Assembly: GCF_029892965.1 (NCBI RefSeq)
Contig: NZ_JARXWN010000014.1
Span: forward strand, 52,370 to 116,369
Reading direction: 5' to 3'
DNA length: 64,000 nt
DNA from: Dysgonomonas sp. PF1-14
GTDB taxonomy: Bacteria; Bacteroidota; Bacteroidia; Bacteroidales; Dysgonomonadaceae
Positions 1-8,969 of the stretch are shown here, piece by piece. Every line of letters starts with the position of its first letter. Positions within the stretch are counted from its first letter, which is position 1. The notes under the pieces are model-generated. The model saw nothing but the letters and a program-made list of their open reading frames with translations. It was not told the origin of the DNA and made no database searches. The translations under genes and the position numbers were made by a program.

Positions 1-704
1 TTTGCTTTTTCGAGGTATGCAAGTGCTTCCAACAGTTCGCTTGAGTTGAGTCCGAATTTACTGCCGTCTCCTCCCGATTCTTCCCATTTGCCACTGCCCG
101 AACTGGCTAGTTTAATACGGATGCCGATATTCGGAGTTATTTTCAGCCTTTTGGCAACTTTGGTAATAAGGGGAAGTTCGTTCAGCTTCTCTACTACGAT
201 AAATATTTGTTTACCCATCTTCTGTGCCAGAAGAGCCAGCTCTATATAGCTTTCGTCTTTGTACCCGTTGCAGATGATGAGGGAATTGGAATCGGTATTG
301 ATCGCAATTACGGCATGAAGTTCGGGTTTTGAACCTGCTTCTAATCCGATATTGAATTTCTTTCCGTGACTGATCAATTCCTCTACTACCGGGCGCATCT
401 GGTTTACCTTTATGGGGTAAATTATATGGTTTTGGGCTTTATATTCATATTCTTCAGCTGCCTGTTTAAAGCATGTCGATATTTTCTCGATACGATTGTC
501 CAGAATATCCGGAAAACGAATCAGAACAGGAGCAGATACGTCACGAAGTTGCAATTCGTCCATCAACTCTTTTAAATCAACAGCTACTCCATCTTTACGA
601 GGAGTTACCACAACGTTACCTTTCTCGTTGACAGAAAAGTAATTAATTCCCCAGCCTGCGATGTTGTACAACTCAGCCGAGTCTTCGATGCGCCATTTTC
701 TCAT
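1..704 (-). CDS. speA: Biosynthetic arginine decarboxylase, N-terminal part (runs off the window)
   Basis: PLP-dependent decarboxylation of arginine to agmatine, the first step of the agmatine route to polyamines; cytoplasmic. About 234 codons are visible, starting at the ATG at 704-702 with MRKWRIEDSAELYNIAGWG, the usual start of Bacteroidales SpeA. The motif YPIKVNQMRPVVEEL contains the lysine expected to hold PLP, and a TIM-barrel-like stretch with NIGIRIKLASSG follows. The C-terminus lies left of the window. I translated it by hand from the reverse strand because there is no stop inside the window. It may be the last gene of the minus-strand block lepA-speA. Identification is confident; whether the full gene is intact cannot be seen. 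Confidence 0.9.
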   Translation of the reverse strand, partial: MRKWRIEDSAELYNIAGWGINYFSVNEKGNVVVTPRKDGVAVDLKELMDELQLRDVSAPVLIRFPDILDNRIEKISTCFKQAAEEYEYKAQNHIIYPIKVNQMRPVVEELISHGKKFNIGLEAGSKPELHAVIAINTDSNSLIICNGYKDESYIELALLAQKMGKQIFIVVEKLNELPLITKVAKRLKITPNIGIRIKLASSGSGKWEESGGDGSKFGLNSSELLEALAYLEKA

Positions 705-726
705 TCTTTTGTGTAAAGTGATAAAT

Positions 727-842
727 ATCACCCCTCCCGGCCTCCCCAAAGGGGGAGGAGAGCGGGAAAAGTGTTTTTAGTTATTAATAATTATTACCAC
801 TCCAGTCTCCCTCCCTTTCGGGTAGGGGCGGGGAGGGGTGAT
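727..842. repeat. G/C-rich inverted repeat between speA and the GyrI-like gene
   Basis: Arms at 727-739 (ATCACCCCTCCCG) and 829-842 (CGGGGAGGGGTGAT) are near-perfect inverted repeats, each flanked by TGATAAATAT. Between them are further C-rich and G-rich runs that can also pair. It looks like a dispersed intergenic palindromic repeat. The end of the upstream gene (residues NHPSPPLPEREG) is translated from one arm, so the repeat has probably entered or extended that reading frame. Confidence 0.6.
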
Positions 843-1308
843 TAACTGATAAATATGTCGTTATTTTAGCGTTCTTCGGGTCTTTGGCTTCTTCTCCGTA
901 GACATCGAAATCTGCCAGATAACGCCTGTCTATGTCGGATTGCCAGATATGTGCCCATGTTCTGCCTATGGCATAGGGCAACTCTCCCTCCGAAACGTAT
1001 TTGTAATATTTGCTTTCGGGAATTTCCTTTATTGTCAGGCTCAGGTTTGTGGGAATGCCTTCCAGTGTAGATACTTTGTAGCCTACAATAGTCGTGTATT
1101 CGCCGGTATAGTCGCTTTCGTAATCAGTATAGATGCAGTAAATATCATTCGATACTTTATTAGGCATCAGTTGTTGCAAATAAGCATTCCTGAAGAATAC
1201 CTCCCACAGCGCGGCTATATCTCCCTGCGACTGATGGTTCTGATTGGTAGTGCGAACGGAAACACCTACTACAGCGAACTTTTCCAATACAACTTCCTGA
1301 CGTTCCAT
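784..1308 (-). CDS. GyrI-like / effector-binding domain protein
   Basis: 174 aa resembling the stand-alone effector-binding fold (AraC-E_bind/GyrI-like, Bacterial transcription activator effector binding). Visible features are the N-terminal strand EVVLEKFAVVGVSVRT, the central SNDIYCIYTDYESDYTGEYT, KVSTLEGIPTNLSLTIKEIPESKYYKY and the late AHIWQSDIDRRYLADFDVYG. No DNA-binding domain is present, so it probably binds a small molecule or modulates another protein. It lies 2 bp downstream of the flavin reductase-like gene and is probably co-transcribed with it. The last ~20 residues (HPSPPLPEREGDWSGNNY) come from the inverted repeat at 727-842 and are unlikely to belong to the original domain. 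Confidence 0.75.
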   Translation of the reverse strand: MERQEVVLEKFAVVGVSVRTTNQNHQSQGDIAALWEVFFRNAYLQQLMPNKVSNDIYCIYTDYESDYTGEYTTIVGYKVSTLEGIPTNLSLTIKEIPESKYYKYVSEGELPYAIGRTWAHIWQSDIDRRYLADFDVYGEEAKDPKNAKITTYLSVNHPSPPLPEREGDWSGNNY

Positions 1309-1310
1309 TA

Positions 1311-1820
1311 TTATTCCCTTTCTAAAATGTTTGTTATTTCAGCTATATACAGATAATGATAGTCTTTCTCGGGATACCAGCGATCTATAATGTCTTTGTC
1401 GAGGAACGCATTTTCTTCTATGCGTTGTACAAAGAGTTTCTTTGCAAAGATAGCTGTATGTGCTTCTTCGAAATACGGAACTCCATTATCAAATACGGTA
1501 GTAAGTCCGGCTTTTGCTATTTTGTCTTCATCGCGTCCCGATACTTTACCCAGATATCCTAAGTCTTTGAGATACTCTTTGTCGAAAAATGTCAGCGAGA
1601 ACGATTCGCTGTTTTCTACAAATTCACGTGTATAACGTTGCGGACGTATAACCACGAAGACAACTTCTTTGTTCCACATCACACCAAATCCGCCCCAACT
1701 GGCTGTCATGGTATTGACTGTGCCGTCCTGTTTAGAAGCCGTAATCAGCATCCATTTATTTTTTAGCCCGAAACTGTCGGGTGTGAAATCTTTTATGTTC
1801 GTTTTTTTGAAGTCAGCCAT
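1311..1820 (-). CDS. Flavin reductase-like (FMN-binding) protein
   Basis: 169 aa of the flavin reductase-like/FMN-binding split-barrel family. It opens DFKKTNIKDFTPDSFGLKNKWMLITASK, followed by the FMN-contact segment VNTMTASWGGFGVMWNKEVVFVVIRPQRYTREFVE, which has the typical T(M/A)SWGG and RPQRYT motifs. The middle EYLKDLGYLGKVSGRDEDKIAKAGL is also typical. Substrate unknown; these proteins bind FMN and reduce flavins or use it for other redox chemistry. It follows lepA by 13 bp and precedes the GyrI-like gene by 2 bp, suggesting one transcript. Confidence 0.85.
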   Translation of the reverse strand: MADFKKTNIKDFTPDSFGLKNKWMLITASKQDGTVNTMTASWGGFGVMWNKEVVFVVIRPQRYTREFVENSESFSLTFFDKEYLKDLGYLGKVSGRDEDKIAKAGLTTVFDNGVPYFEEAHTAIFAKKLFVQRIEENAFLDKDIIDRWYPEKDYHYLYIAEITNILERE

Positions 1821-1833
1821 AATTCCCTGTTAT

Positions 1834-3621
1834 TTAATCCAGTTTCAATACTGCCAAAAACGCTTTCTGCGGTACTTCTACATTACCTACCTGTTTCATA
1901 CGTTTTTTACCTTCTTTCTGTTTTTCGAGAAGCTTACGCTTACGGGAAATGTCACCTCCGTAACATTTGGCCGTAACGTCTTTACGTACAGCCTTGATCG
2001 TTTCGCGCGCAACGATTTTAGCTCCGATAGCGGCCTGTATGGCTATATCGAATTGCTGGCGCGGGATCAGTTCTTTCAGCTTCTCGCACATACGGCGTCC
2101 GAATGTTACGGCATTGTCTACATGTGTAAGTGTAGAAAGTGCGTCTACCGATTCACCGTTGAGCAGAATATCGAGTTTTGCCAGTTTCGATTCGCGATAA
2201 TCGTGCATATGATAGTCGAAAGATGCATAACCTTTCGATATACTTTTCAGTTTGTCGTAGAAGTCGATAACGATTTCGCCTAGAGGGATGTCGTAAATGA
2301 TCTCCACGCGGTCCCCCGATATATAGTCCTGTTTGATAAGTATGCCGCGTTTGCCGAGACAAAGGGTCATTATAGGGCCTATATATGTAGTATTGGTGAT
2401 TACCGAAGCGCGTATATAAGGCTCTTCGATGTAGTCGATCTGGGTAGGGTCGGGGAGTCCGGCAGGGTTATGTACTTCTTTAGTATTCCCTTTCTTGTCG
2501 TGTACAATGTACGAAACATTTGGTACGGTGGTTATCACATCCATATTGAACTCACGGTCGAGGCGTTCCTGTATGATCTCCATATGTAGCAGTCCCAAAA
2601 ATCCGCAACGGAATCCGAAACCGAGCGCAACGGACGATTCGGGCTGAAAAGTCAGCGAAGCATCGTTCAGTTGCAGCTTTTCTAGTGATGCCCGCAGGTC
2701 TTCGAAGTCTTCGCTTTCTATCGGATATACTCCGGCGAATACCATCGGTTTTACTTCCTCAAATCCTTCAATAGCCTTTTTACATGGGTTTTTCACATGG
2801 GTAATGGTATCACCTACTTTTACTTCTTTCGACGTTTTGATACCGGATATAATATAACCTACGTCTCCACAGGTGACTACATCGCGCGGAGACATATCGA
2901 GTTTGAGTACGCCTACTTCGTCTGCATCGTATTCTTTTCCTGTATTGAAGAATTTAACAAGATCTCCTTTTTTGATACTTCCGTTTACTACCTTAAAGTA
3001 AGCAATGATCCCTCTGAAAGAGTTGAATACCGAGTCGAAAATCAGAGCCTGCAAAGGGGCTTCCGGATCACCTTTCGGGGCAGGTATGCGTTCGATGACA
3101 GCATCGAGTATATCATACACTCCTTGTCCTGTTTTACCGCTGGCACGAATTATATCTTCACGTTTTACGCCCAGCAGTTCCACTATCTGATCTTCGACTT
3201 CTTCAGGCATAGCGCTGGGTAAGTCTATTTTGTTCAGTATAGGAATAATTTCGAGGTCGTGTTCTATAGCCATGTACAGGTTAGATATAGTCTGGGCCTG
3301 TATTCCCTGTGCAGCATCTACAATGAGTAGAGCTCCTTCGCAGGCGGCAATAGAACGTGAAACTTCGTATGAAAAATCGACGTGTCCGGGAGTATCTATC
3401 AGATTGAGTATATATTTTTCATTTTTATACACATATTCCATTTGTATGGCATGGCTTTTTATGGTGATCCCGCGTTCACGTTCCAAGTCCATATTGTCGA
3501 GTACCTGTGCTTGTAAGTCTTTTCCTTCTACCGTTTTGGTGTATTCTAAAAGTCTGTCAGCCAGTGTGCTTTTGCCATGATCGATATGTGCAATAATGCA
3601 AAAATTACGTATTTTATTCAT
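1834..3621 (-). CDS. lepA: Elongation factor 4 (ribosome back-translocase LepA)
   Basis: 595 aa, full family length. The GTPase domain starts [24 protein letters not shown] (G1), followed by RGITIK (G2), DTPGH (G3) and NKIDLP (G4). The EF-G-like domains and the LepA-specific C-terminus ([10 protein letters not shown]) follow. Membrane- and ribosome-associated translational GTPase thought to remobilise stalled or misplaced ribosomes. Neighbours downstream are the flavin reductase-like and GyrI-like genes in the same orientation. A TAnnTTTG -7 element lies upstream at 3694-3687. No anomalies. Confidence 0.98.
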   Translation of the reverse strand: MNKIRNFCIIAHIDHGKSTLADRLLEYTKTVEGKDLQAQVLDNMDLERERGITIKSHAIQMEYVYKNEKYILNLIDTPGHVDFSYEVSRSIAACEGALLIVDAAQGIQAQTISNLYMAIEHDLEIIPILNKIDLPSAMPEEVEDQIVELLGVKREDIIRASGKTGQGVYDILDAVIERIPAPKGDPEAPLQALIFDSVFNSFRGIIAYFKVVNGSIKKGDLVKFFNTGKEYDADEVGVLKLDMSPRDVVTCGDVGYIISGIKTSKEVKVGDTITHVKNPCKKAIEGFEEVKPMVFAGVYPIESEDFEDLRASLEKLQLNDASLTFQPESSVALGFGFRCGFLGLLHMEIIQERLDREFNMDVITTVPNVSYIVHDKKGNTKEVHNPAGLPDPTQIDYIEEPYIRASVITNTTYIGPIMTLCLGKRGILIKQDYISGDRVEIIYDIPLGEIVIDFYDKLKSISKGYASFDYHMHDYRESKLAKLDILLNGESVDALSTLTHVDNAVTFGRRMCEKLKELIPRQQFDIAIQAAIGAKIVARETIKAVRKDVTAKCYGGDISRKRKLLEKQKEGKKRMKQVGNVEVPQKAFLAVLKLD

Positions 3622-3686
3622 TCTGTGTTTATATCTTTATTATAATCTCAAAAATGGGAATAGACGCACTACCCCAAATTAGGGTG

Positions 3687-3694
3687 CAAATATA
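3687..3694 (-). promoter_or_regulatory. Bacteroidales -7 promoter element of lepA
   Basis: On the minus strand the octamer TATATTTG matches TAnnTTTG exactly, 66 bp upstream of the lepA ATG. I see no good TTTG -33 box at the usual 19-21 bp distance, so the call rests on the -7 element alone. Confidence 0.45.
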
Positions 3695-3699
3695 CAAAA

Positions 3700-4052
3700 A
3701 AGATACGAAAGCTTGTCTTAAAAAATCAATAATGCGACTATATTGCACGACTGTTTTACGAGTGTATAATATTCCTGAGATTTTATCTATAAGGGAGAAT
3801 GATGTTGTCAGCGGATAATGTCAGAAAACATTGGAATAATGCTGTAAAATGTGCAAGGTTTGTCAGGTTTTAGTTAAAATGATTCTCAGCCAAAAGTGTA
3901 AAGATGAATAATATGTTCTATTTACTAACAACAAAAGCTGTAACCTTTGTTACCTTTTTGCTTCCTAATAATCGAAAAAACGGTTACTTTTACATAAAAT
4001 ATGATTTTATAATTGATAGTTGTTACTTTTTGAAAAGAATAAATAATAAAAT
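3700..4052. other. Intergenic region between divergent lepA and ilvA
   Basis: About 350 bp without a credible gene. Near ilvA, the motif TTAC(C/T)TTTT occurs three times, at about 3950, 3984 and 4022, spaced roughly 34-38 bp; the first copy is part of the small inverted repeat GTAACctttGTTAC. This may hold the ilvA promoter or operator, but I cannot name a regulator. The 69-aa ORF that starts at 3904 overlaps ilvA out of frame and is not convincing. Confidence 0.35.
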
Positions 4053-5315
4053 ATGTCTTCAAAACTTATTGAAAAATATGGGCTTGATATGCAAAAAGCC
4101 CAACAGCGGGTAAAGGATGTTGTAAAGCAAACACCTCTACAATATATTAATACTTTATCGGAATATTTCGAATCAAATGTTTACCTGAAAAGGGAGGATC
4201 TACAGGTAGTACGCTCATATAAACTGAGAGGCGCATATAATATGATAAGTAGTCTCGACAGAGATTTGTTGGAAAGAGGTGTTGTTTGTGCCAGTGCCGG
4301 AAATCATGCACAGGGATTTGCTTATAGCTGCAATAAGCTAGGTATAAAAGGTGTAGTTTTCATGCCGAAGATCACGCCTAAGCAAAAGATAAAGCAAACC
4401 CGTATGTTTGGTAATGGCAATATAGAGATTGTACTGACCGGCGATACGTTTGACGATTGTGCACAGGCCGCAAAGGAATATACCGAAGTGCATAGTATGA
4501 CGTTTATCCCTCCATTCGACGATTTGCGTATTATAGAAGGGCAGGGTACAATCGCTGTAGAAATACTTAGCCAGATGGGTGAAACTCCGATTGATTATAT
4601 ATTTATCCCTGTCGGCGGTGGCGGGTTGTGTTCCGGCATCGGTGCGTACGTAAAAGAATTTTCGCCGCAGACGAAGATTATAGCTGTGGAGCCCGAGGGT
4701 GCTGCAAGTATGAGATCGGCATTCAAGGCAGGACATCCGGTGACATTGGCGCACATTGATAAATTTGTGGATGGCGCGGCAGTGAAAAGGGTAGGGGACA
4801 TTACTTATTCCATTTGTTCTGAAGTGGTTGATGATATTTGTCTTGTACCTGAGGGAGAGGCTTGTTCTACGATACTGAAACTGTATAATGAGAACGCAAT
4901 TGTAGTTGAGCCGGCCGGAGCACTAAGTATAGCTGCATTGAATCATTATGCATCTGAGATCAGGGGTAAGAACGTGGTTTGCATTGTTAGCGGAAGCAAT
5001 AATGATATCGATCGTATGCAGGAGATTAAAGAGCGCTCTCTTATATTTGAACGGTTAAAACATTATTTTATCATTCGCTTCCCACAGCGTGCCAATGCAC
5101 TGAAAGACTTTGTGAACAAGGTTTTGGGTGAACGTGACGACATTGTCCGTTTCGAATATATGAAGAAGAATGAAAAAGAAAATGGTCCGGCTTTGGTCGG
5201 TATCGAACTGGAAACGATAGATGAATATAATAATCTTATTAGCCGTATGATAGAATATGGGTTAGATTTTACGGTTCTCGATCCGGACAGCGATTTAGGA
5301 CGTTATATTGTATAG
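4053..5315 (+). CDS. ilvA: Threonine ammonia-lyase (threonine dehydratase)
   Basis: 420 aa. Converts threonine to 2-oxobutanoate, the first step to isoleucine, with PLP. The Schiff-base lysine is K57 in RSYKLRGAYNM; the phosphate-binding glycine loop is PVGGGGLCSG; the late segment CIVSGSNND is also typical. The last ~90 residues (ERSLIFERLKHYFIIRFPQRANALKDF...) form a single ACT-like regulatory domain, as in the short biosynthetic IlvA of the Bacteroidota. The ATG at 4053 follows an A-rich leader. It is the last chromosomal protein gene before the tRNA-Ser integration site. Confidence 0.95.
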   Translation: MSSKLIEKYGLDMQKAQQRVKDVVKQTPLQYINTLSEYFESNVYLKREDLQVVRSYKLRGAYNMISSLDRDLLERGVVCASAGNHAQGFAYSCNKLGIKGVVFMPKITPKQKIKQTRMFGNGNIEIVLTGDTFDDCAQAAKEYTEVHSMTFIPPFDDLRIIEGQGTIAVEILSQMGETPIDYIFIPVGGGGLCSGIGAYVKEFSPQTKIIAVEPEGAASMRSAFKAGHPVTLAHIDKFVDGAAVKRVGDITYSICSEVVDDICLVPEGEACSTILKLYNENAIVVEPAGALSIAALNHYASEIRGKNVVCIVSGSNNDIDRMQEIKERSLIFERLKHYFIIRFPQRANALKDFVNKVLGERDDIVRFEYMKKNEKENGPALVGIELETIDEYNNLISRMIEYGLDFTVLDPDSDLGRYIV

Positions 5316-5374
5316 CAGCTATATGCTGAGAGAGAGAGTCTTATAAAATAGGTGAATAAAAGTTGTTGAAATTG

Positions 5375-5405
5375 TTTGCGGAAACAAAAAAAACAGCTAC
5401 ATTTG
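5375..5405 (+). promoter_or_regulatory. Promoter of tRNA-Ser (-33 TTTG, -7 TACATTTG)
   Basis: TTTG at 5375-5378 and TACATTTG at 5398-5405 are separated by 19 bp, an exact match to the primary sigma consensus TTTG-N19-21-TAnnTTTG. Transcription would start near 5412, about 30 bp upstream of the mature tRNA 5' end. It is the best promoter in the window and supports assignment to the Bacteroidota. Confidence 0.8.
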
Positions 5406-5442
5406 CATCGCTTTTGAACGAAAAGCGCGGTGCTTAAGCACT

Positions 5443-5531
<89 letters not shown>

Positions 5532-5564
5532 AAGCCTAAGACAAAAGGCGACAAACAGCAGACA

Positions 5565-5598
5565 AGTCCTACAAATCAATGATTTGTGGGACTTTTTG
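5565..5598 (+). terminator. Intrinsic terminator behind tRNA-Ser / at the element left end
   Basis: Long stem AGTCCtACAAATC / GATTTGTgGGACT with a 3-nt loop, followed by a T run. It probably ends the tRNA transcript and shields the integrase gene. A related hairpin lies at 57475-57513, at the left end of the tandem second element. Confidence 0.85.
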
Positions 5599-5660
5599 CA
5601 TTTAAGAGTGTCTGGGTGTAAAGCCATAAAAAAGCCAATTTTGGACATAGTTGCGTAACC

Positions 5661-5703
5661 AATTCGTAACCTACTCTCCAAAATTAGAAATAGGTTACGA
5701 ATT
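5661..5703. repeat. Inverted arm-type repeats AATTCGTAACCTA
   Basis: AATTCGTAACCTA at 5661-5673 and its perfect reverse complement at 5691-5703. A third copy lies at the other end of the element at 57353-57365. Placement near both att cores and upstream of the integrase suggests arm-type binding sites for the integrase or an excisionase; this is inference. Confidence 0.6.
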
Positions 5704-5797
5704 GTCCGAAATTGGCAGTGTGTTGTCCATTATTGGCAGTCTGTATTTATCTCATTATTTGATTGTTAAAACTAATTTTGAAATTAAATTTTGAGTT

Positions 5798-7030
5798 ATG
5801 CAAAAGAGTACATTCAACATCCTTTTCTATGTTAAAAGGAATGCAGTAAAAGCAAATGGCAAAATGCCGATTATGGGACGGATTACCGTCAATGGAGAAG
5901 CTGTTCAGTTTGGAGCAAAAACAGAAGTCAATCCCAAAATCTGGGATACGAAATCAGGAAAAGCTGTCGGCAAAACACAAGAAGTAATAGAACTCAACGG
6001 TATCCTTGAAAGTATCAAGGCTACTATGACAAAGATCTACCGTGAATTACAGGAACGGGAAACTACCGTAAGCCCTGAACGTATTAAAAACATCTTCTTT
6101 GGAGTAGAAATTAAACAACAGATGCTTTTAGACTTATTTAAAAAGCATAATGACGATGTTGAAAGATTGGTGGGCATAAGCAAATCAAAGGCTACTTATC
6201 AGAAATATGAGGTAACACGTAAACATCTAACCAACTTTATTAAGGAGAAATACAATCGCTCGGATGTGGGATTAAAAGAAATTGACTACCTCTTTATTAC
6301 AGATTTTGAAGTCTATTTACAAACTACCTGTGGCTGCAGTTCAAATACAACAGCCAAGTTCATGCAGTTTTTCAAGCGCATCGTCATTATCGCAAAAAAC
6401 AATGACTGGATTAAAGCTGATCCATTTGTCAATTACAAAATTCGTATTAAGAAAGTAGATAGAGGCTATCTGACACAAGAGGAAGTCGAATCTATAATGG
6501 AAAAAAGGTTTTCTACAAAACGATTGGAACACGTGCGTGATATTTTTGTGTTTTCTTGTTTTTGCGGATTAGCATATATAGATGTAAAGAAATTGCGCAA
6601 AGAAAACATTCGAACCTCATTCGACGGTAATCTGTGGATTATTGGTAAAAGAGAAAAAACAGATGTAACGTTTTCAATCCCCTTACTTGATATTCCCAAA
6701 AGAATATTAGAAAAATATGAAGGCACTTTGCCGGATAACCGAATACTCCCTGTACCAAGTAATCAAAAGATGAACGCTTACCTGAAGGAAATCGGCACAT
6801 TATGTGGGATTGATAAGGAAATTTCATTCCATCTTGCACGCCATACATTTGCTACTCTGACACTTAGTAAGGGCGTTTCTATCGAAAGTGTTAGTAAAAT
6901 GTTAGGGCATACTAATATAAGAACAACTCAAATTTATGCGAGAATAACTGATTCAAAAATAAGCCACGATATGAATGCTTTTGCCGGAAAAGTTAAAAGC
7001 ATGGAGGATAAATTAGTAGTTAATCAATAA
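5798..7030 (+). CDS. int: Tyrosine recombinase/integrase of the conjugative element
   Basis: 410 aa. The N-terminal arm-binding region (FNILFYVKRNAVKANGKMPI) and SAM-like core-binding domain are typical of the Bacteroides phage-integrase family. The catalytic domain shows FHLARHTFATL around residues 344-354, LGHTNIRTTQIY with the presumed nucleophile tyrosine near 381, and K in the beta hairpin (IGKREKTDVTF). The usual first arginine position reads CGLAYIDVKKL, with alanine, as in IntDOT-like enzymes that lack Arg I. It catalyses integration and excision between the tRNA-Ser sites. It lies 270 bp from attL. A TAATTTTG -7-like element lies at 5773-5780. Confidence 0.95.
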   Translation: MQKSTFNILFYVKRNAVKANGKMPIMGRITVNGEAVQFGAKTEVNPKIWDTKSGKAVGKTQEVIELNGILESIKATMTKIYRELQERETTVSPERIKNIFFGVEIKQQMLLDLFKKHNDDVERLVGISKSKATYQKYEVTRKHLTNFIKEKYNRSDVGLKEIDYLFITDFEVYLQTTCGCSSNTTAKFMQFFKRIVIIAKNNDWIKADPFVNYKIRIKKVDRGYLTQEEVESIMEKRFSTKRLEHVRDIFVFSCFCGLAYIDVKKLRKENIRTSFDGNLWIIGKREKTDVTFSIPLLDIPKRILEKYEGTLPDNRILPVPSNQKMNAYLKEIGTLCGIDKEISFHLARHTFATLTLSKGVSIESVSKMLGHTNIRTTQIYARITDSKISHDMNAFAGKVKSMEDKLVVNQ

Positions 7031-7041
7031 ATAATAATATC

Positions 7042-7572
7042 ATGGAACTACAAATCATTCAAAATAAGATATACGATATCAGAGGTGTGCGTGTCATGTT
7101 GGATTATGACCTCGCAAAATTGTATGAAGTTGAAACAAGAGCCTTAAAACAGGCAGTCAAACGAAATATAGACAGGTTTCCGGCTCCTGACTTCATGTTT
7201 GAATTGACACGGGAAGAAAGCGACGAAGTAATCAAATTAGGGGTGTCACAAAATGTGATACCCCCCGGATACAACGTCGGCTCTTCCTTTATAATGGCGT
7301 TCCCGGAACTCGGAGTGGCTATGCTTTCATCCGTATTGAAAAGTAAGAAAGCTATTCAGGTAAATATATCTATTATGCGGGCTTTTGTTGCTTTACGCCA
7401 ATATGCACTCGGTTATGCAGAATTAAATCGTAAATTGGACGAATTTATGATAGAAACAAATATGCAGTTCAGCGATATTTATCAGGCTCTTACCGAACTG
7501 GCATCACAAAAAGAACAGGAAAATATGCCCCGTAAGCGTATAGGCTTTAATGTTAAATATGATGAAGAATAG
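7042..7572 (+). CDS. ORF6N domain protein
   Basis: 176 aa. The N-terminal ORF6N domain (phage anti-repressor type, about residues 1-90) is shown by YDIRGVRVMLDYDLAKLYEVETRALKQAVKRN and FMFELTREESDEV. A helical C-terminal tail (LNRKLDEFMIETNMQFSDIYQAL) follows. These proteins are probably DNA-binding regulators on phages and mobile elements; the target here is unknown. It follows the integrase by 11 bp and precedes a RhuM-like gene by 6 bp, so the three are likely co-transcribed. Confidence 0.85.
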   Translation: MELQIIQNKIYDIRGVRVMLDYDLAKLYEVETRALKQAVKRNIDRFPAPDFMFELTREESDEVIKLGVSQNVIPPGYNVGSSFIMAFPELGVAMLSSVLKSKKAIQVNISIMRAFVALRQYALGYAELNRKLDEFMIETNMQFSDIYQALTELASQKEQENMPRKRIGFNVKYDEE

Positions 7573-7578
7573 CAAAAT

Positions 7579-7998
7579 ATGGAACGAGGATATATCAAAA
7601 TTAAAGAAAACGATGAAAATCAACTAATTGTTGAAGCAAAACTCGTAAATTGCACCCTGTGGCTAACGAAACATGAGGTTGCCGATTTGTTTAATGTGTT
7701 CGTCAATACGATTGGTAACAACCTTCGGAGCATATTCAAATCAGGCTTACTTCGTGAAGAAGATGTTACCCGAATACATAAATTCGAGAATAATGGGCGC
7801 TCATGTGAAACGGTACTGTATAATCTTGAAGCATTGATATTTGTCAGCTACCGTGTAGCATCTTTTGAAGCAAAAGCATTTCGGGAATGGGTAATGAAAG
7901 CATTAACCGAATATACCCGAAATGATAATAAAAAATCAACTGAAGTTCTGATAGTATATAACCTGCATTCAAAACTTCCGGCTATTTCAATGAATTAA
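7579..7998 (+). CDS. RhuM-like protein, N-terminal part only
   Basis: 139 aa resembling the first part of the virulence RhuM family: LTKHEVADLFNVFVNTIGNNLRSIFKSGLLREEDV (HTH-like) and YNLEALIFVSYRVASFEAKAFREWVMKALTEY. Full RhuM proteins are longer; the end here (IVYNLHSKLPAISMN) looks abrupt, so it may be a short variant or truncated. Probably a DNA-binding regulator. A similar short protein follows the third element's integrase at 60210-60581, so short RhuM-like genes after integrases may be a normal arrangement. Confidence 0.65.
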   Translation: MERGYIKIKENDENQLIVEAKLVNCTLWLTKHEVADLFNVFVNTIGNNLRSIFKSGLLREEDVTRIHKFENNGRSCETVLYNLEALIFVSYRVASFEAKAFREWVMKALTEYTRNDNKKSTEVLIVYNLHSKLPAISMN

Positions 7999-8020
7999 TA
8001 AACTCTTAATACATTCAGAT

Positions 8021-8548
8021 ATGAAACACGTATTTTATTTACTTATCGCTGTTTTTATGGTTTCCTGCGGTTCAAACTCATCAACGAGTAATTATGAAAA
8101 AACCATTACTGATAACCTGTTAAAAGGTAGTGATACAAAAGAAAATCTCAACTTCAAAATTGTTGAATTGAACGAAACTGGAAATGTTACGGTTGCTGAT
8201 AGTGTTGCTTATCTTACCGATGAGTTCAGAAAGGAAAAACAATCTGTTATTAGTCGTATTGAACTTGCAAGAAAAATGAGCGAAGATTTATTGGCTCAAA
8301 CTAAAAAACAAAGCGATATTGACAAGTATAATGCTGATATCGCCGTAATGAACACCCGTATAGATTCGCTTAAAAACCTTGTTCCTGATAACTTGCAAGG
8401 ATATGACAGCAGAAACGCAAATGATGTACTTGCAGTCATTGTCAGGTGCAAGTATTCTGTTCAACTGTCGGGAACTCCGAAAGAAGAAACATTCAATTTC
8501 TATCTATCCCCTGACGGTAGTAAATGCTACGGTAAAAAAGGAATATAA
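8021..8548 (+). CDS. Putative lipoprotein of unknown function
   Basis: 175 aa. Signal peptide MKHVFYLLIAVFMVSCGSN with a lipobox cysteine at residue 16 followed by GSNSS, predicting export and lipid attachment. The mature part is charged and helical with a likely coiled coil (LARKMSEDLLAQTKKQSDIDKYNADIAVMNTRIDSLK). The end (VRCKYSVQLSGTPKEETFNFYLSPDGSKCYGKKGI) may be a small beta unit. I recognise no family. It is followed at once by a strong terminator. Confidence 0.8.
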   Translation: MKHVFYLLIAVFMVSCGSNSSTSNYEKTITDNLLKGSDTKENLNFKIVELNETGNVTVADSVAYLTDEFRKEKQSVISRIELARKMSEDLLAQTKKQSDIDKYNADIAVMNTRIDSLKNLVPDNLQGYDSRNANDVLAVIVRCKYSVQLSGTPKEETFNFYLSPDGSKCYGKKGI

Positions 8549-8569
8549 TAATTACCAATAATACGAATG

Positions 8570-8602
8570 AGCCTGTGTCAAAATGATACAGGCTTTTTTT
8601 AT
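8570..8602 (+). terminator. Intrinsic terminator after the lipoprotein gene
   Basis: AGCCTGTgTC-aaaat-GAtACAGGCT followed by seven T residues. It ends the integrase-side transcription unit. Confidence 0.9.
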
Positions 8603-8763
8603 GTTTATAGCTTTCCTTTCTGTGGGGAAAGTGCAGCGTTTTATGATGATAAACGCAAAGTATATCAAACTCAATTTTCTTTTTTCTACACTTCCCTCGG
8701 TATAATTCCTTCCTCATTTAGCTACTAAGCCACGGAAAGCGGCTCGGAGTAATCGAGTATCAG
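8603..8763 (+). other. Noncoding leader with an imperfect stem-loop
   Basis: No gene seen. At 8731-8782 the outer arms CACGGAAA and TTTCCGTG enclose an inner CTCG/CGAG pairing, giving a possible structured RNA or protein-binding site just upstream of the 8764 ORF. Function unknown. Confidence 0.35.
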
Positions 8764-8952
8764 TTGCGAAAGTATTTCCGTGTTCTTAACGCCACAGCAA
8801 GTTCAAGCCGCAAGGGTTTTACGAAAAATCTTCCTCTTTCCCTCATTCTTCAGGCGAGCGTATTTATTCGTAAAAAACTGGCAGTGGCTAAACACTACTT
8901 TCTAATTGCACCTGAAACTCGATCACACCTCACCGGCTCCGATACGGCATAA
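8764..8952 (+). CDS. Small ORF of doubtful coding status
   Basis: 62 codons, serine- and basic-rich (MRKYFRVLNATASSSRKGF...). No domain, and no obvious A-rich ribosome-binding leader. The DNA here looks like a conserved element leader, so the reading frame may be fortuitous. I include it only as a possibility. Confidence 0.25.
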   Translation: MRKYFRVLNATASSSRKGFTKNLPLSLILQASVFIRKKLAVAKHYFLIAPETRSHLTGSDTA

Positions 8953-8969
8953 AAAAAAAGTCAGAAATT

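Noticed and set aside
1669..2283. 204-codon plus-strand ORF opposite lepA
   Set aside because: Antisense shadow of the lepA C-terminal region, cysteine- and phenylalanine-rich, no independent support.
3904..4113. 69-codon ORF before ilvA
   Set aside because: It overlaps the ilvA start out of frame and has a phenylalanine/lysine-rich composition typical of A+T-rich noncoding DNA.
8731..8782. oriT or known small RNA in the 8.7-kb stem-loop region
   Set aside because: The fold is visible, but nothing links it to a nick site or to a known element RNA; oriT more likely lies near mobA.
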